DNA of 64,000 nt from Novosphingobium sp. 28-62-57 (GTDB taxonomy: Bacteria > Pseudomonadota > Alphaproteobacteria > Sphingomonadales > Sphingomonadaceae): positions 434,001-498,000 of the forward strand of contig NCGO01000001.1 of assembly GCA_002256985.1 (NCBI GenBank), in the 5' to 3' direction. The position numbers and the translations under genes were made by a program. Below, one piece after another: positions 35,984 to 45,114 of the stretch (position 1 is the first letter of the stretch; the number at the start of each line of letters is the position of its first letter). Under the pieces are notes generated by a model. That model saw only the letters and a program-made list of their open reading frames with translations, did no database searches and was not told the origin of the DNA.

Positions 35984-37996
35984 TCACGCATCAATCAGTT
36001 CCGGATCGATCTCGCTCGCCCGGTTCTGGATGAACATGAAGCGTTGCGCCGGGTCACGGCCCATCAGGCGGTCGACGAGATCCTTCACCGCCGCGCGGCC
36101 TTCATATTCCGGGGGAAGGGTAATGCGGATGAGGCTGCGGGTGGCAGGTGCCATCGTGGTTTCGCGCAGTTGCTGCGGGTTCATTTCGCCGAGGCCTTTG
36201 AAACGGCCGACTTCGACCTTTTTGCCCTTGAACTTGGTGGCTTCCAACTCTGCGCGGTGGGCGTCGTCCTTGGCGTAGGCCGAGGTGCTGCCGTGGGTCA
36301 GGCGGTAGAGCGGGGGCTGGGCGAGGTAGAGGTGGCCGCGCCGGACGAGGTCGGGCATTTCTTGGAAGAAGAATGTCATCAGCAGCGTGGCGATGTGCGC
36401 ACCGTCAACGTCGGCGTCGGTCATGATGATCACGCGGTCATAGCGCAGCGCATCAGCGTTGCAGTCTTTGCGCATGCCGCAGCCCAGCGCGAGAGCGAGA
36501 TCGGCGATTTCGGTGTTAGCGCGGATCTTGTCCGCCGTGGCGCTGGCGACATTTAGGATTTTGCCACGGATTGGCAGGATCGCTTGGCTTTTGCGATCCC
36601 GCGCCTGTTTGGCGCTGCCGCCTGCGGAATCGCCTTCGACAATGAACAGTTCGGTTTCTGCGCCACCTTCGCCGGTGCAGTCAGTGAGCTTGCCAGGCAG
36701 GCGCAGCTTGCGCGAATTTGTGGCGGTCTTGCGCTTGACCTCGCGCTCAGCCTTGCGGCGCAGGCGTTCGTCCATCCGCTCCATCACCGCGCCGAGCAGG
36801 GCCTTGCCGCGCTCCATATTGTCGGTGAGGAAGTGGTCGAAATGGTCGCGCACGGCGGCTTCGACCATGCGCGCGGCTTCGGGGCTGGTCAGGCGGTCCT
36901 TGGTCTGGCTCTGGAACTGGGGATCGCGGATGAAGACCGAGAGCATGATTTCGCTGCCGGTGATCATGTCCTCGGGCGCGATATCCTTGGCCTTTTTCTG
37001 GCCGATCAGATCGGCAAAGGCGCGGATGCCCTTGGTCAGCGCGGCGCGCAGCCCCTGTTCGTGGGTGCCGCCATCGGGGGTGGGGATGGTGTTGCAGTAC
37101 CACGAGTACGAGCCATCGGACCACAGCGGCCAAGCGATGGCCCATTCGACGCGGCCGTTTTCCTCGCCGTTGGGGCCCAGCGGGAAGTCCTGTCGGCCCG
37201 CAAACGGCACCGAGGTGACACATTCGCGCCCCGAAACCTGCTCTGCCAGATGATCGGCAAGGCCGCCGGGGAACTGGAACACGGCTTCGGCAGGTACGTC
37301 TTCGCTGGTGAGGCTGGCTGCGCATTTCCAGCGGATTTCGACGCCAGCGAACAGATAGGCCTTTGAACGGACCAGCCGGAACAGGCGGGCGGGCTTGAAC
37401 TTTGCGTCTGCGCCGAAAATCTCGGTGTCGGGCACGAAGGTAACCTGTGTGCCGCGCCGGTTGGGGGCGTTGCCAACTTTCAGAAGTTTGGTGGTGGGCA
37501 GCCCGCGCGAGAATTCCTGCGCATAAAGCTCCTTGTTGCGCGCCACTTCGATGCGGGTGAGCGAGGACAGCGCGTTGACAACCGAAACGCCGACGCCGTG
37601 GAGGCCGCCGCTGGTGGCATAGGCCTTGCCGGAGAACTTGCCGCCCGAATGCAGCGTGGTGAGGATTACTTCGAGGGCGGATTTGCCGGGATACTTGGGG
37701 TGTTCATCGACCGGGATGCCGCGCCCATTGTCGGTAATAGTCAGGCGGCCAGCTGCGCCAGGCTCTTCCTCAAGCGTGAATTCGATGCGGTTGGCGTGGC
37801 CTGCGACCGCTTCGTCCATCGCATTGTCGAGCACTTCGGCGGCGAGGTGGTGCAGCGCGCGCTCGTCCGTCCCGCCGATGTACATGCCGGGGCGGCGGCG
37901 GACGGGTTCAAGGCCTTCGAGAACCTCGATAGCCGAGCCGTCATAGCTTTCGGCGGCGTTGGTGGCGGGGAGCTTGTCGAAAAGATCATCGGACAT
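35984..37996 (-). CDS. parE: DNA topoisomerase IV subunit B
   Basis: A 670-residue GHKL ATPase/Toprim subunit that decatenates chromosomes with ParC. Motifs seen: VRRRPGMYIGGTDERALHHL and DNGRGIPVDEHPKYPG in the ATPase domain, SGGLHGVGVSVVNAL, and the Toprim block ELFIVEGDSAGGSAKQARDRKSQAILP. DADVDGAHI supplies metal-binding aspartates. The end RFMFIQNRASEIDPELIDA is typical. GyrB is excluded by length and by the absence of the extra insertion. A diverged copy of its last 23 codons lies at 34789. Confidence 0.94.
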   Translation of the reverse strand: MSDDLFDKLPATNAAESYDGSAIEVLEGLEPVRRRPGMYIGGTDERALHHLAAEVLDNAMDEAVAGHANRIEFTLEEEPGAAGRLTITDNGRGIPVDEHPKYPGKSALEVILTTLHSGGKFSGKAYATSGGLHGVGVSVVNALSSLTRIEVARNKELYAQEFSRGLPTTKLLKVGNAPNRRGTQVTFVPDTEIFGADAKFKPARLFRLVRSKAYLFAGVEIRWKCAASLTSEDVPAEAVFQFPGGLADHLAEQVSGRECVTSVPFAGRQDFPLGPNGEENGRVEWAIAWPLWSDGSYSWYCNTIPTPDGGTHEQGLRAALTKGIRAFADLIGQKKAKDIAPEDMITGSEIMLSVFIRDPQFQSQTKDRLTSPEAARMVEAAVRDHFDHFLTDNMERGKALLGAVMERMDERLRRKAEREVKRKTATNSRKLRLPGKLTDCTGEGGAETELFIVEGDSAGGSAKQARDRKSQAILPIRGKILNVASATADKIRANTEIADLALALGCGMRKDCNADALRYDRVIIMTDADVDGAHIATLLMTFFFQEMPDLVRRGHLYLAQPPLYRLTHGSTSAYAKDDAHRAELEATKFKGKKVEVGRFKGLGEMNPQQLRETTMAPATRSLIRITLPPEYEGRAAVKDLVDRLMGRDPAQRFMFIQNRASEIDPELIDA

Positions 37997-38120
37997 GGGA
38001 ACGGGTATAGAACACGCTTGATTCAGCGCGCAAGCACGGATGGCGCCTTATCCGGTGATTTCGTGGGCTTCATTGGGGCTTGCGAGCGCTGGTGAATTCG
38101 CAAGAAAGTAGGAAGTTTTT

Positions 38121-38226
38121 CGCGCAGAGGCGCAGAGGCGCAGAGAAATAGAAGAGGAAATGCCTGCGGCGCAGCCGCTTTAGTCTCTTCTTGCCTTTCT
38201 TCTCTGCGCCTCTGCGCCTCTGCGCG
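38121..38226. repeat. 27-bp inverted repeat of the CGCAGAGGCGCAGAGG type
   Basis: The left arm 38121-38147 and right arm 38200-38226 are perfect reverse complements, with a 52-base loop. It lies between parE and the LpoA-like gene in a 236-base gap with no gene. Confidence 0.9.
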
Positions 38227-38232
38227 AACCCC

Positions 38233-39402
38233 TTAAAACTTCGTCGGAGCAGGCGACACGGTCGTAAACGTCCCAGCGCCAACCTCGCGCACTTCCATCG
38301 CACGCTCGGCCATGCCGCTAGCGGTGAAGCGGAAGACGCCGTCGAGGCCGATAAAGCCTTGCGGATCAAAGAGCTTGGCGGTGGGGAAGGTGGTGCCCGG
38401 CTTCCAGCCACGGGCGACATTGAGCGTCAACAGCACGCTGTCATAGCCCAGCGTTGCCAGCCGCGAGGGTGTGGCGCCGAAGCGGCCAGTGTAGCTCTTT
38501 TCGAACTGGCCAAAGCGCTGATCCGATACGGTGGCAAACCACGCGCCGCGCATCGCAGGCGATTTGGCAATTGTGCCATCGCCGCTCCACAATTCAGTGC
38601 CGATCAGGCGCACGCCCTTGCCTGCCAGTGGTGCGGCCTGCAGTGCGATGCGACTGCCATCGGCAATCAGCAGCGCGTCGAACCGGCCCTTGTCCTTGGC
38701 GCGGCGGACAGCGCTGGCGACAGAAGTGTTGCCACGATCGTAGGTTTCGATGCCGGTGACGCTCATGCCCTGCTGGCGCGCGGCATCGACCAGACCAGCG
38801 GTGGCGCGCTGTCCATAATCGCCGGTTGGAATGATCGCGGCCACGGATTTCACACCGCTGGCCTTGGCAAAGCCCAGCACGCGGGCAATCGACTGGCCAG
38901 GGGCCTGACCCATGACAAAGACATCGCGCGAGGCTACGGCGCTGTCGTTCGAATAGGTGATCATCGGCACTTTGGCAGTGCGGGCCACATTGGACACTTG
39001 CGTCACATCATCGGCCAGCAAAGGCCCGAGAATCAGCTTGTTGCCGTCGCTAATCGCCCGCGCAGCCGCAGCGCCTGCACCGGTGGCGGTATCATACGTG
39101 GTGATGCGCAGATTGGCGGCGTTGGTATCGAGCAGCGCCATCGTGGCGGCATTGGCCACCGATTGACCGACGGCGGCATTCGCTCCGGTCATCGGCACCA
39201 GCAGGGCCACGCGATGCCGTCCAGCATCGGTAGGCAGAACGTTGGCGTCTGGCGCTTTGTCCGTCGGCTCCGCTACGGGCACGGAGCCTTTGGGGATCAC
39301 GGCGCAGCCTGCGAGCAATGATAGCGCGCCGATGACGGCGAACCGACCGACTTGGCGGCGCGATTGGCGAAAGCCTGAAAGCTGCTGTTCGCCGTTGTGC
39401 AT
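38233..39402 (-). CDS. Periplasmic-binding-fold lipoprotein, LpoA-like (penicillin-binding protein activator)
   Basis: A 389-residue lipoprotein with a signal peptide and lipobox SLLAGCAVI. The mature protein has the periplasmic binding protein type 1 fold (RHRVALLVPMTGANAAVGQSV, KLILGPLLADDVTQVSNVA, IIPTGDYGQRATAGLVDAA). That is like LpoA, which activates PBP1A, and like branched-chain amino acid-binding proteins. The lipid anchor and genomic position next to rsmI (as for lpoA-rsmI in many proteobacteria) favour LpoA. Start 39402 or 39411 are both possible. Divergent from rsmI. Confidence 0.87.
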   Translation of the reverse strand: MHNGEQQLSGFRQSRRQVGRFAVIGALSLLAGCAVIPKGSVPVAEPTDKAPDANVLPTDAGRHRVALLVPMTGANAAVGQSVANAATMALLDTNAANLRITTYDTATGAGAAAARAISDGNKLILGPLLADDVTQVSNVARTAKVPMITYSNDSAVASRDVFVMGQAPGQSIARVLGFAKASGVKSVAAIIPTGDYGQRATAGLVDAARQQGMSVTGIETYDRGNTSVASAVRRAKDKGRFDALLIADGSRIALQAAPLAGKGVRLIGTELWSGDGTIAKSPAMRGAWFATVSDQRFGQFEKSYTGRFGATPSRLATLGYDSVLLTLNVARGWKPGTTFPTAKLFDPQGFIGLDGVFRFTASGMAERAMEVREVGAGTFTTVSPAPTKF

Positions 39403-39462
39403 CTCGATCATTCCCTGCGCACCCTCTTGTCGCTTATGCCCTGCCGGTCCATTGAAACTTGC

Positions 39463-40344
39463 ATGAACATGCAGCCCCTTGAACCCGGTCTCTATATTGT
39501 TGCCACGCCAATTGGCAATCTTGGTGACGTCACCCGTCGCGCGGTAGACACGCTTGAGCGCTGCGCCGTGGTGGCCTGCGAGGATACGCGGGTGACCGGC
39601 AAGTTGCTGAATTTGCTTGGCCTGCATAAGCCTATGCGGCGCTATGACGACCATGCCAGTGATGCCGCGCGTGAGGCTTTGCTGGCCGAAATGGTCCAAT
39701 CTCCAGTGGCGCTGGTATCGGATGCAGGCACGCCGCTGATCTCCGATCCCGGATACCGGCTGGTGCGCGAGGCGCGGGCGCGGGGGATAGCGGTGACGGC
39801 GATTCCAGGGGTGAGCGCGGTGATCACAGCGCTTTCGATGGCGGGGCTGCCGACCGACCGCTTCATGTTTGCAGGCTTCTTGCCGAACAAGGACAAGGCG
39901 CGCGGCGATGTTCTGGCCGAACTCGCAGGCGTTCCGGCCACGCTGGTGTTTTATGAAACGGGGCCGCGGCTGGTGGCCTCGCTTGAGGCGATTGCGCAGC
40001 GTTTGCCGGGGCGCGACGTGGTGGTCGCGCGCGAACTGACCAAGCTGCATGAGGAGTGCAGGGGCGGCCCAGCCGAAGAGCTTCTGGCGCATTACACCGC
40101 GCATCCGGCCAAAGGGGAAATTGTGCTGCTGATCGCACCGCCTGGCGCGGTGGCTGCTCCTGATGAGGGCACAGTGGAGGCGGAATTGCGCGCGGCTCTG
40201 GCGGAAATGTCGCCATCGCAGGCGGCAGGTAAAGTGGCCAAGGCGCATGGGCTGGATCGCAAGCCGCTTTATGCGCTGGCGATGGAGATCAAGGCCGGGG
40301 AGATCAAGGCCAAGGAGATCAAGGCTGGGGAGTCCATGGCTTGA
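39463..40344 (+). CDS. rsmI: 16S rRNA (cytidine-1402-2'-O)-methyltransferase
   Basis: A 293-residue tetrapyrrole-methylase-fold enzyme acting on C1402 of 16S rRNA. Motifs are LYIVATPIGNLGD near the start, VVACEDTRVTGKLL, ALVSDAGTPLISDPGY, IPGVSAVITALSMAGLPTD, and the C-terminal helical region. The last 20 residues include a 5-residue repeat (KAGEI-KAKEI-KAGES) from a 15-bp tandem repeat at 40285-40329. The ATG at 39463 is used; a second ATG is two codons later. Its stop overlaps the TTG start of yraN. Confidence 0.95.
   Translation: MNMQPLEPGLYIVATPIGNLGDVTRRAVDTLERCAVVACEDTRVTGKLLNLLGLHKPMRRYDDHASDAAREALLAEMVQSPVALVSDAGTPLISDPGYRLVREARARGIAVTAIPGVSAVITALSMAGLPTDRFMFAGFLPNKDKARGDVLAELAGVPATLVFYETGPRLVASLEAIAQRLPGRDVVVARELTKLHEECRGGPAEELLAHYTAHPAKGEIVLLIAPPGAVAAPDEGTVEAELRAALAEMSPSQAAGKVAKAHGLDRKPLYALAMEIKAGEIKAKEIKAGESMA
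40285..40329 (+). repeat. 15-bp tandem repeat, three copies, at the rsmI 3' end
   Basis: GAGATCAAGGCCGGG, GAGATCAAGGCCAAG and GAGATCAAGGCTGGG follow in a row, extending the RsmI C-terminus without breaking frame. Confidence 0.9.
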
Positions 40345-40697
40345 GCAGAGCGGAAGCCGAGCGGCAGGGGCGGCGGGGGGAGACGCTCGCGCTATGGTGG
40401 CTGCGGCTGCGCGGGTGGCGCATTCTGGCGCAGCGGGTGAAAGTGAAAGTGGGCGAAGTGGATATCGTCGCGCGCAAGGGGCGGACGGTGGCCTTCGTCG
40501 AGGTCAAATGGCGGCGCGATGCGGCACTGCTGGATGAGGCTATTGACGCGCACCGATTGCGCCGGGTGGCGCGAGCGGCGGAAATGCTGGCACCGCGCTA
40601 TGCCAAGGCAGGCGACGATGTGCGGATCGATGTCATTCTTGTAGCGCCACGAACATGGCCGCGCCGGATTGCCAATGCCTGGCAACCCGGCGCGTAG
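40341..40697 (+). CDS. yraN: YraN family (UPF0102) endonuclease-like protein
   Basis: A 118-residue protein starting with TTG at 40341, which overlaps the rsmI stop (TTGA). The nuclease-fold motif is KVGEVDIVARKGRTVAFVEVKWR, with E, D and ExK. Paired with rsmI in many proteobacteria. Function in vivo unknown. Confidence 0.88.
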   Translation: MSRAEAERQGRRGETLALWWLRLRGWRILAQRVKVKVGEVDIVARKGRTVAFVEVKWRRDAALLDEAIDAHRLRRVARAAEMLAPRYAKAGDDVRIDVILVAPRTWPRRIANAWQPGA

Positions 40698-40769
40698 TTT
40701 CGGGGGGGGATGGGCCGGATTGCCGATACTTCGCGATCCGGTGCTGAAACTAGAAACCGTGCGAAACGA

Positions 40770-40958
40770 TCAGTGCGCGGGCTTGTGCTCTTCCTTGTGC
40801 TCGCCATCCTTGTGCTCGTCGTGATGCTCGTCCTTCTTTTCACCCTTGTGCTCGTCATGCGGGGCAGAGGTGGGGTGCGGATCGGGATTGGCGATGCCTT
40901 GGGCGGACCAGCCGAGAACAGCGATACCAGCGGCGGCGACAGTGAACAGTTTGCGCAT
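40770..40958 (-). CDS. Small exported His/Lys/Glu-rich protein
   Basis: A 62-residue protein with a signal peptide (MRKLFTVAAAGIAVLGWSAQ). A mature part of about 40 residues follows, almost wholly His, Asp, Glu and Lys with repeated DEHK/EEHK units. Such tails commonly bind transition metals, but that is inference. GGAG precedes the ATG at 40958. It is convergent with yraN and divergent from gshB. No known family recognised. Confidence 0.7.
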   Translation of the reverse strand: MRKLFTVAAAGIAVLGWSAQGIANPDPHPTSAPHDEHKGEKKDEHHDEHKDGEHKEEHKPAH

Positions 40959-41075
40959 CAAAGGCTCCAATCGAATTGCGTGGCGCCGTGTTTGGCGCAG
41001 GCCGAAAATGGTCGCACAGGCGATAAATCGGCTTTAAGGCGCAGATGAGATAAACCCCTGAGGCTGAGTTCACTT

Positions 41076-42023
41076 ATGGCACTTCGCGTCGCGGTCCAGA
41101 TGGACCCGCTCCAATCGATCAATATTGCAGGGGACTCCAGCTTTGCGCTGATGCTGAGCGCGCAGGCGCGGGGGCATGAGCTTTTTCACTACGATGTCGG
41201 CTCGTTAACGCTGGACGAGGATGATCGGCTGATTGCCCACGCCGTGCCGGTTTCCGTGCAGCGGGTGGAGGGCGATCATTACAAGGCGGGTGAGAAGCAA
41301 CGGATCGATCTGGGCCGCGATATCGACGTGGTGCTGATGCGGCAGGACCCCCCGTTCGACATGGGCTACATCACCGCCACGCACCTGCTGGAGCGGATTG
41401 AGAGCGAGACGCTGGTGGTCAACAACCCGCGCAGCGTGCGCAATGCGCCGGAAAAGGTCATGGTGCTCGATTACCGACGCTTCATGCCGCCGACCATCGT
41501 AACTCGCTCCGTCGATGAAGTGCGCATGTTCCAGAAGAAGCATGGTGCCATCGTGATCAAGCCGATCCACGGCAACGGCGGCAAGGCGATCTTCCGCGTG
41601 TCGGAAGAGGGCGAGAACCTTGGCGCGCTGTTCGAAGTGTTCAATCAGACCTGGCCCGAACCACATATGGTGCAAGCCTTCCTTCCCGAAGTGGCCAAGG
41701 GCGACAAGCGCATCGTGCTGGTCGATGGGCAAGTGGCGGGCGCGATCAACCGCAAGCCGGGGGAGGGGGAATTCCGCTCGAACCTGGCTGTCGGCGGTTA
41801 TGCCGAAAAGACCGAACTGACGCCGCAGGAGCAGGAAATCTGCGCCGCGCTGGGGCCGGAATTGAAGCGGTTGGGGCTGATCTTTGTCGGCATCGATGTG
41901 ATCGGCGGACAGTGGCTGACCGAAATCAACGTCACTTCGCCCACGGGGATCGTTGCGATCGACAAGTTCAACGGCACGGATACCGCGGGCATGATCTGGG
42001 ACGCGATTGAGGGGCGGGTGTGA
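41076..42023 (+). CDS. gshB: Glutathione synthetase
   Basis: A 315-residue ATP-grasp enzyme joining gamma-glutamylcysteine and glycine. Signatures: AVQMDPLQSINIAGDSSFALML at the start, VLMRQDPPFDMGYITATHLLE, NNPRSVRNAPEKVM, the ATP-grasp lysine in GAIVIKPIHGNGGKAIFR, and FVGIDVIGGQWLTEINVTSPTG. Length typical. Glutathione would serve the LigF enzyme among others. Followed by a palindromic repeat. Confidence 0.96.
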   Translation: MALRVAVQMDPLQSINIAGDSSFALMLSAQARGHELFHYDVGSLTLDEDDRLIAHAVPVSVQRVEGDHYKAGEKQRIDLGRDIDVVLMRQDPPFDMGYITATHLLERIESETLVVNNPRSVRNAPEKVMVLDYRRFMPPTIVTRSVDEVRMFQKKHGAIVIKPIHGNGGKAIFRVSEEGENLGALFEVFNQTWPEPHMVQAFLPEVAKGDKRIVLVDGQVAGAINRKPGEGEFRSNLAVGGYAEKTELTPQEQEICAALGPELKRLGLIFVGIDVIGGQWLTEINVTSPTGIVAIDKFNGTDTAGMIWDAIEGRV

Positions 42024-42029
42024 TCTTGC

Positions 42030-42133
42030 TCCCCCTCCTCTTCAGAGGAGGGGGCCGGGGGGTGGTGTTTTGGGACGCCGCCAACCTTTGGAATTCCACC
42101 ACCCCCAACCCCCTCCTCTGAAGAGGAGGGGGC
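42030..42133. repeat. Palindromic repeat downstream of gshB
   Basis: CCCCCTCCTCTTCAGAGGAG at 42030 onward and CCCCCTCCTCTGAAGAGGAG ending at 42133 bracket GGGGGGTGGTG and CCACCACCCCCAACC arms. Same family as in glyS and downstream of ligF. Confidence 0.9.
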
Positions 42134-42145
42134 TTTCAGGAGCCA

Positions 42146-42775
42146 ATGGCTCATCAGGGCGTTATCTCCCCCATGAACGACTGGATCACCCACCTCATCG
42201 AAGGCGGCGGCTATTGGGGCATCGCTTTTTTGATGATCATCGAAAACGTGTTTCCGCCGATCCCTTCCGAAGTCATCATGGGGCTGGGCGGCATTGCCGT
42301 GGCGCGCGGGCGGATGGAGTTCTGGCCGCTGATGCTGGCAGCAACAGTCGGCTCAACGCTTGGCAATTATGTGTGGTATCTGATCGGACGCACGATGGGA
42401 TACGAACGGCTCCGCCCATTTGTGAACCGCTTTGGCCGATGGCTGACCATGGAATGGGAAGACGTCGAGGCGGTGGTCGCATTCTTTCAGCGGCATGGCC
42501 AGTGGGTGGTGTTTGCCGTTAGGTTCGCGCCTGTCATGCGCACGATGATCTCGCTGCCCGCCGGCCTTACCCGCATGAGACACGGACGTTTTTTGCTGTT
42601 CACTTTTGCGGGGGCTGCCATCTGGAATGCCGTGCTGGCAGGCGCCGGATATTACCTGGGGCGCAATTTTGGTGAGATCGAGAAATACACCGGCCCCTTC
42701 GCCACCGGCACGCTCGCCTTGGTCGGCGTGGTCTATCTGTGGCGGGTGATCACCTGGAAGAAGCGCGGCGCGTAG
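42146..42775 (+). CDS. DedA family membrane protein
   Basis: A 209-residue protein with about five hydrophobic segments. Family strings: ENVFPPIPSEVIMGLGG (the DedA acidic/proline motif), TVGSTLGNYVWYLIGR with the Gly-rich helix, FAVRFAPVMRTMISLPAGLTRM (R and proline conserved), and AGAAIWNAVLAGAGYYLG. DedA proteins act in lipid flipping and membrane homeostasis. ATG at 42146 with CAGGAG just upstream is used; ATG at 42173 is an alternative. Confidence 0.9.
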   Translation: MAHQGVISPMNDWITHLIEGGGYWGIAFLMIIENVFPPIPSEVIMGLGGIAVARGRMEFWPLMLAATVGSTLGNYVWYLIGRTMGYERLRPFVNRFGRWLTMEWEDVEAVVAFFQRHGQWVVFAVRFAPVMRTMISLPAGLTRMRHGRFLLFTFAGAAIWNAVLAGAGYYLGRNFGEIEKYTGPFATGTLALVGVVYLWRVITWKKRGA

Positions 42776-42868
42776 CGTGCGGACTTGACTATATCTGCGG
42801 ACTGGTGATTGGGGTTTGGGCCTGCTCCTTGCAGGTTTGTTACATCTATCAAACAAAAGGTATTACTT

Positions 42869-43105
42869 ATGGCAGTGAAGGCCATGTGCATCGTTACTCG
42901 CAGCGAAGAAGGGCGCGGTGCTTATGCCGTGCGGATGGACAACGACGAAAACGTCTATTTCCCGCTGAGCGTGACCGAGGCGCTCGAACTCGAAGAGTTT
43001 GATGAAGTCGAAGCGATCCTTGTCAGGAATGACCGGCCCGAACCGGCTTGGCGCGCCATTCGGGCAAGATTGCCGCTGGGTGACGAAGAAGAACCAGAAG
43101 CCTGA
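42869..43105 (+). CDS. Small conserved-looking protein, unknown function
   Basis: A 78-residue acidic protein starting MAVKAMCIVTRSEEGRGAYAV, with a strand-rich first half and a Glu-rich end (LPLGDEEEPEA). AAAAGG precedes the ATG. It has its own strong terminator. No family is recognised by eye. Confidence 0.65.
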   Translation: MAVKAMCIVTRSEEGRGAYAVRMDNDENVYFPLSVTEALELEEFDEVEAILVRNDRPEPAWRAIRARLPLGDEEEPEA

Positions 43106-43117
43106 GCGCGACTGCAA

Positions 43118-43148
43118 TAAAAAAGCCCCCGGTCTCCGGGGGCTTTTT
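43118..43148. terminator. Bidirectional hairpin terminator before accC
   Basis: AGCCCCCGG pairs with CCGGGGGCT around TCT. An A-run precedes and TTTTTC follows, so it can end both the small plus-strand gene and accC. Confidence 0.85.
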
Positions 43149-43168
43149 CGTGGCGGTGGTGTAGACGA

Positions 43169-44515
43169 TCAGGCGTCTTTCTCCAGCCACTCCTCGAGCC
43201 ACTTGATTGTGTAATCACCGCTCAGGAAATCGGGCTGGCTCAACAAGCGCTGATGCAGCGGGATGGTGGTTTTGGGCCCGTTGATCACCATTTCTGCCAG
43301 CGCGCGCTTCAACCGCATGATGCACCCTTCGCGGGTGCGCCCATAAACGATCAGCTTGGCAATCATTGAATCATAATACGGCGGTATTTTGTATCCGGCA
43401 TAAAGCCCGGAATCGACACGCACGTGCATGCCACCGGCGGGATGGTAGTTCGTCACCAGCCCGGGCGAGGGTGCGAAAGTGAACGGGTCTTCCGCGTTGA
43501 TGCGGCACTCGATCGCGTGGCCCTTGAACTCGATTTCGTCCTGTTTGACCGAGAGCGGCTTGCCATCGGCGATGCGGATCTGTTCACGCACCAGATCAAC
43601 CCCGGTGATCGCTTCGGTGACAGGATGCTCCACCTGCAGGCGGGTGTTCATTTCGATGAAATAGAACTCGCCGTTTTCCCACAGGAACTCGATCGTGCCC
43701 GCGCCGCGATAACCCATATCGGCCATGGCCTTGGCGACGATGCCGCCCATCCGGTCCCGCTCTTCAGGGGTGATTACGGGGGAGGGCGCTTCTTCCAGCA
43801 CTTTCTGGTGGCGGCGCTGCAACGAACAATCGCGCTCGCCCAAGTGGATGGCGTTGCCATTGCCGTCGCCAAAGATCTGGAATTCGATGTGGCGCGGGTT
43901 GCCGAGATACTTCTCGATATAGACGGTGGCATCGCCAAACGCGGCCTTGGCCTCGCTTCCGGCCTGCTGGATCAGCGTTTCCAGCTCGTCTGGCCCGTTG
44001 CACACTTTCATGCCACGGCCACCGCCGCCCGATGCGGCTTTGATGATTACCGGATAGCCAGCCTTTTCGGCGATTACCTTGGCCTCGGCCAGATCGGACA
44101 CTGCGCCATCGGACCCGGGGACCAGTGGCAGGCCAAGTGCGCCAGCGGTGCGCTTGGCCTCAATCTTGTCGCCCATTGTGCGGATATGTTCGGGCTTGGG
44201 GCCGATCCACGTGATGTCGTGCGCTTCGACGATTTCGGCGAACTTGGCGTTTTCCGAAAGGAAGCCGTAGCCCGGATGGATCGCATCGGCATGCGTGATC
44301 TCGGCCGCCGAAATGATCGCCGCGACATTGAGATAGCTGTCACGCGCAGCTGGCGGGCCGATGCAGACTGCGTGGTCTGCCAGCCGCACATGCATCGCAT
44401 CGGCATCGGCGGTGGAGTGCACCGCGACCGTCTCAATGCCCATTTCATGCGCAGCGCGGTGAATGCGCAGCGCGATTTCGCCACGATTGGCGATCAACAG
44501 ACGCTTGATGGCCAT
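43169..44515 (-). CDS. accC: Acetyl-CoA carboxylase, biotin carboxylase subunit
   Basis: A 448-residue ATP-grasp enzyme carboxylating biotin on AccB. Signatures: [39 protein letters not shown], the glycine-rich ATP loop [34 protein letters not shown], and [29 protein letters not shown]. Forms one operon with aroQ and accB: accB ends 11 bases before it. Confidence 0.97.
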   Translation of the reverse strand: MAIKRLLIANRGEIALRIHRAAHEMGIETVAVHSTADADAMHVRLADHAVCIGPPAARDSYLNVAAIISAAEITHADAIHPGYGFLSENAKFAEIVEAHDITWIGPKPEHIRTMGDKIEAKRTAGALGLPLVPGSDGAVSDLAEAKVIAEKAGYPVIIKAASGGGGRGMKVCNGPDELETLIQQAGSEAKAAFGDATVYIEKYLGNPRHIEFQIFGDGNGNAIHLGERDCSLQRRHQKVLEEAPSPVITPEERDRMGGIVAKAMADMGYRGAGTIEFLWENGEFYFIEMNTRLQVEHPVTEAITGVDLVREQIRIADGKPLSVKQDEIEFKGHAIECRINAEDPFTFAPSPGLVTNYHPAGGMHVRVDSGLYAGYKIPPYYDSMIAKLIVYGRTREGCIMRLKRALAEMVINGPKTTIPLHQRLLSQPDFLSGDYTIKWLEEWLEKDA

Positions 44516-44525
44516 CAGCGGGCCT

Positions 44526-45014
44526 TCACGCGATCACGACCAGCGGCTGGTCAAATTCGACCGGCTGCGCGTTTTCAACGAGGATGGCCTTGACCACACC
44601 TGCGGCAGGCGCGGTGATCGGGTTCATTACCTTCATGGCTTCGATGATCAGCAGCGTATCGCCTGCCTTCACCGTTTGGCCGACGCTGACGAAGTTCGGC
44701 ACGCCCGGCTCTGCGGCCAGATAGCAGGTGCCAACCATTGGCGATTTTACGGCGCTGGCAGTATCTTCGGCAGGCGCAGCAGCCGGGGCCGCTGCAGCAG
44801 CGGCAGGGGCTGGCGCGGGTGCAGCCATTGGCGCAGGTGCTGCATATTGCGCAACGGGCGCAGCCGTCAGTTGACGAGCGACGCGGATCTTGCGTTCGCC
44901 GTCCTCGACTTCAATCTCTGTCAGACCGGTTTCGGCAAGCAGTTCGGCCAGTTCGCGCACCAGCTTGCTGTCGATTGCCATGTTATCGGCCTTGTCGCCG
45001 CTTTCGTGACCCAT
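44526..45014 (-). CDS. accB: Acetyl-CoA carboxylase, biotin carboxyl carrier protein
   Basis: A 162-residue carrier. N-terminal helical part ([29 protein letters not shown]), a Pro/Ala linker, then the biotinyl domain with [15 protein letters not shown]; the lysine is biotinylated. Start 45014 has GAGGAA at good spacing; 45020 and 44981 are alternatives. Between aroQ and accC, the usual alphaproteobacterial order. Confidence 0.95.
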   Translation of the reverse strand: MGHESGDKADNMAIDSKLVRELAELLAETGLTEIEVEDGERKIRVARQLTAAPVAQYAAPAPMAAPAPAPAAAAAAPAAAPAEDTASAVKSPMVGTCYLAAEPGVPNFVSVGQTVKAGDTLLIIEAMKVMNPITAPAAGVVKAILVENAQPVEFDQPLVVIA

Positions 45015-45114
45015 TGGCATTTCCTCGAAAGGTATGAATTCAGGCCACGTGCCATGCCCGCAAGGCAGCGGGCTGGCAAGTGCTATGGGGCCTGCAACGT
45101 GGAAAACGCCCAGC

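Noticed and set aside
39403..40248. 5' extension of the LpoA-like gene back to 40248
   Set aside because: It would lie antisense to rsmI and precede the signal peptide.
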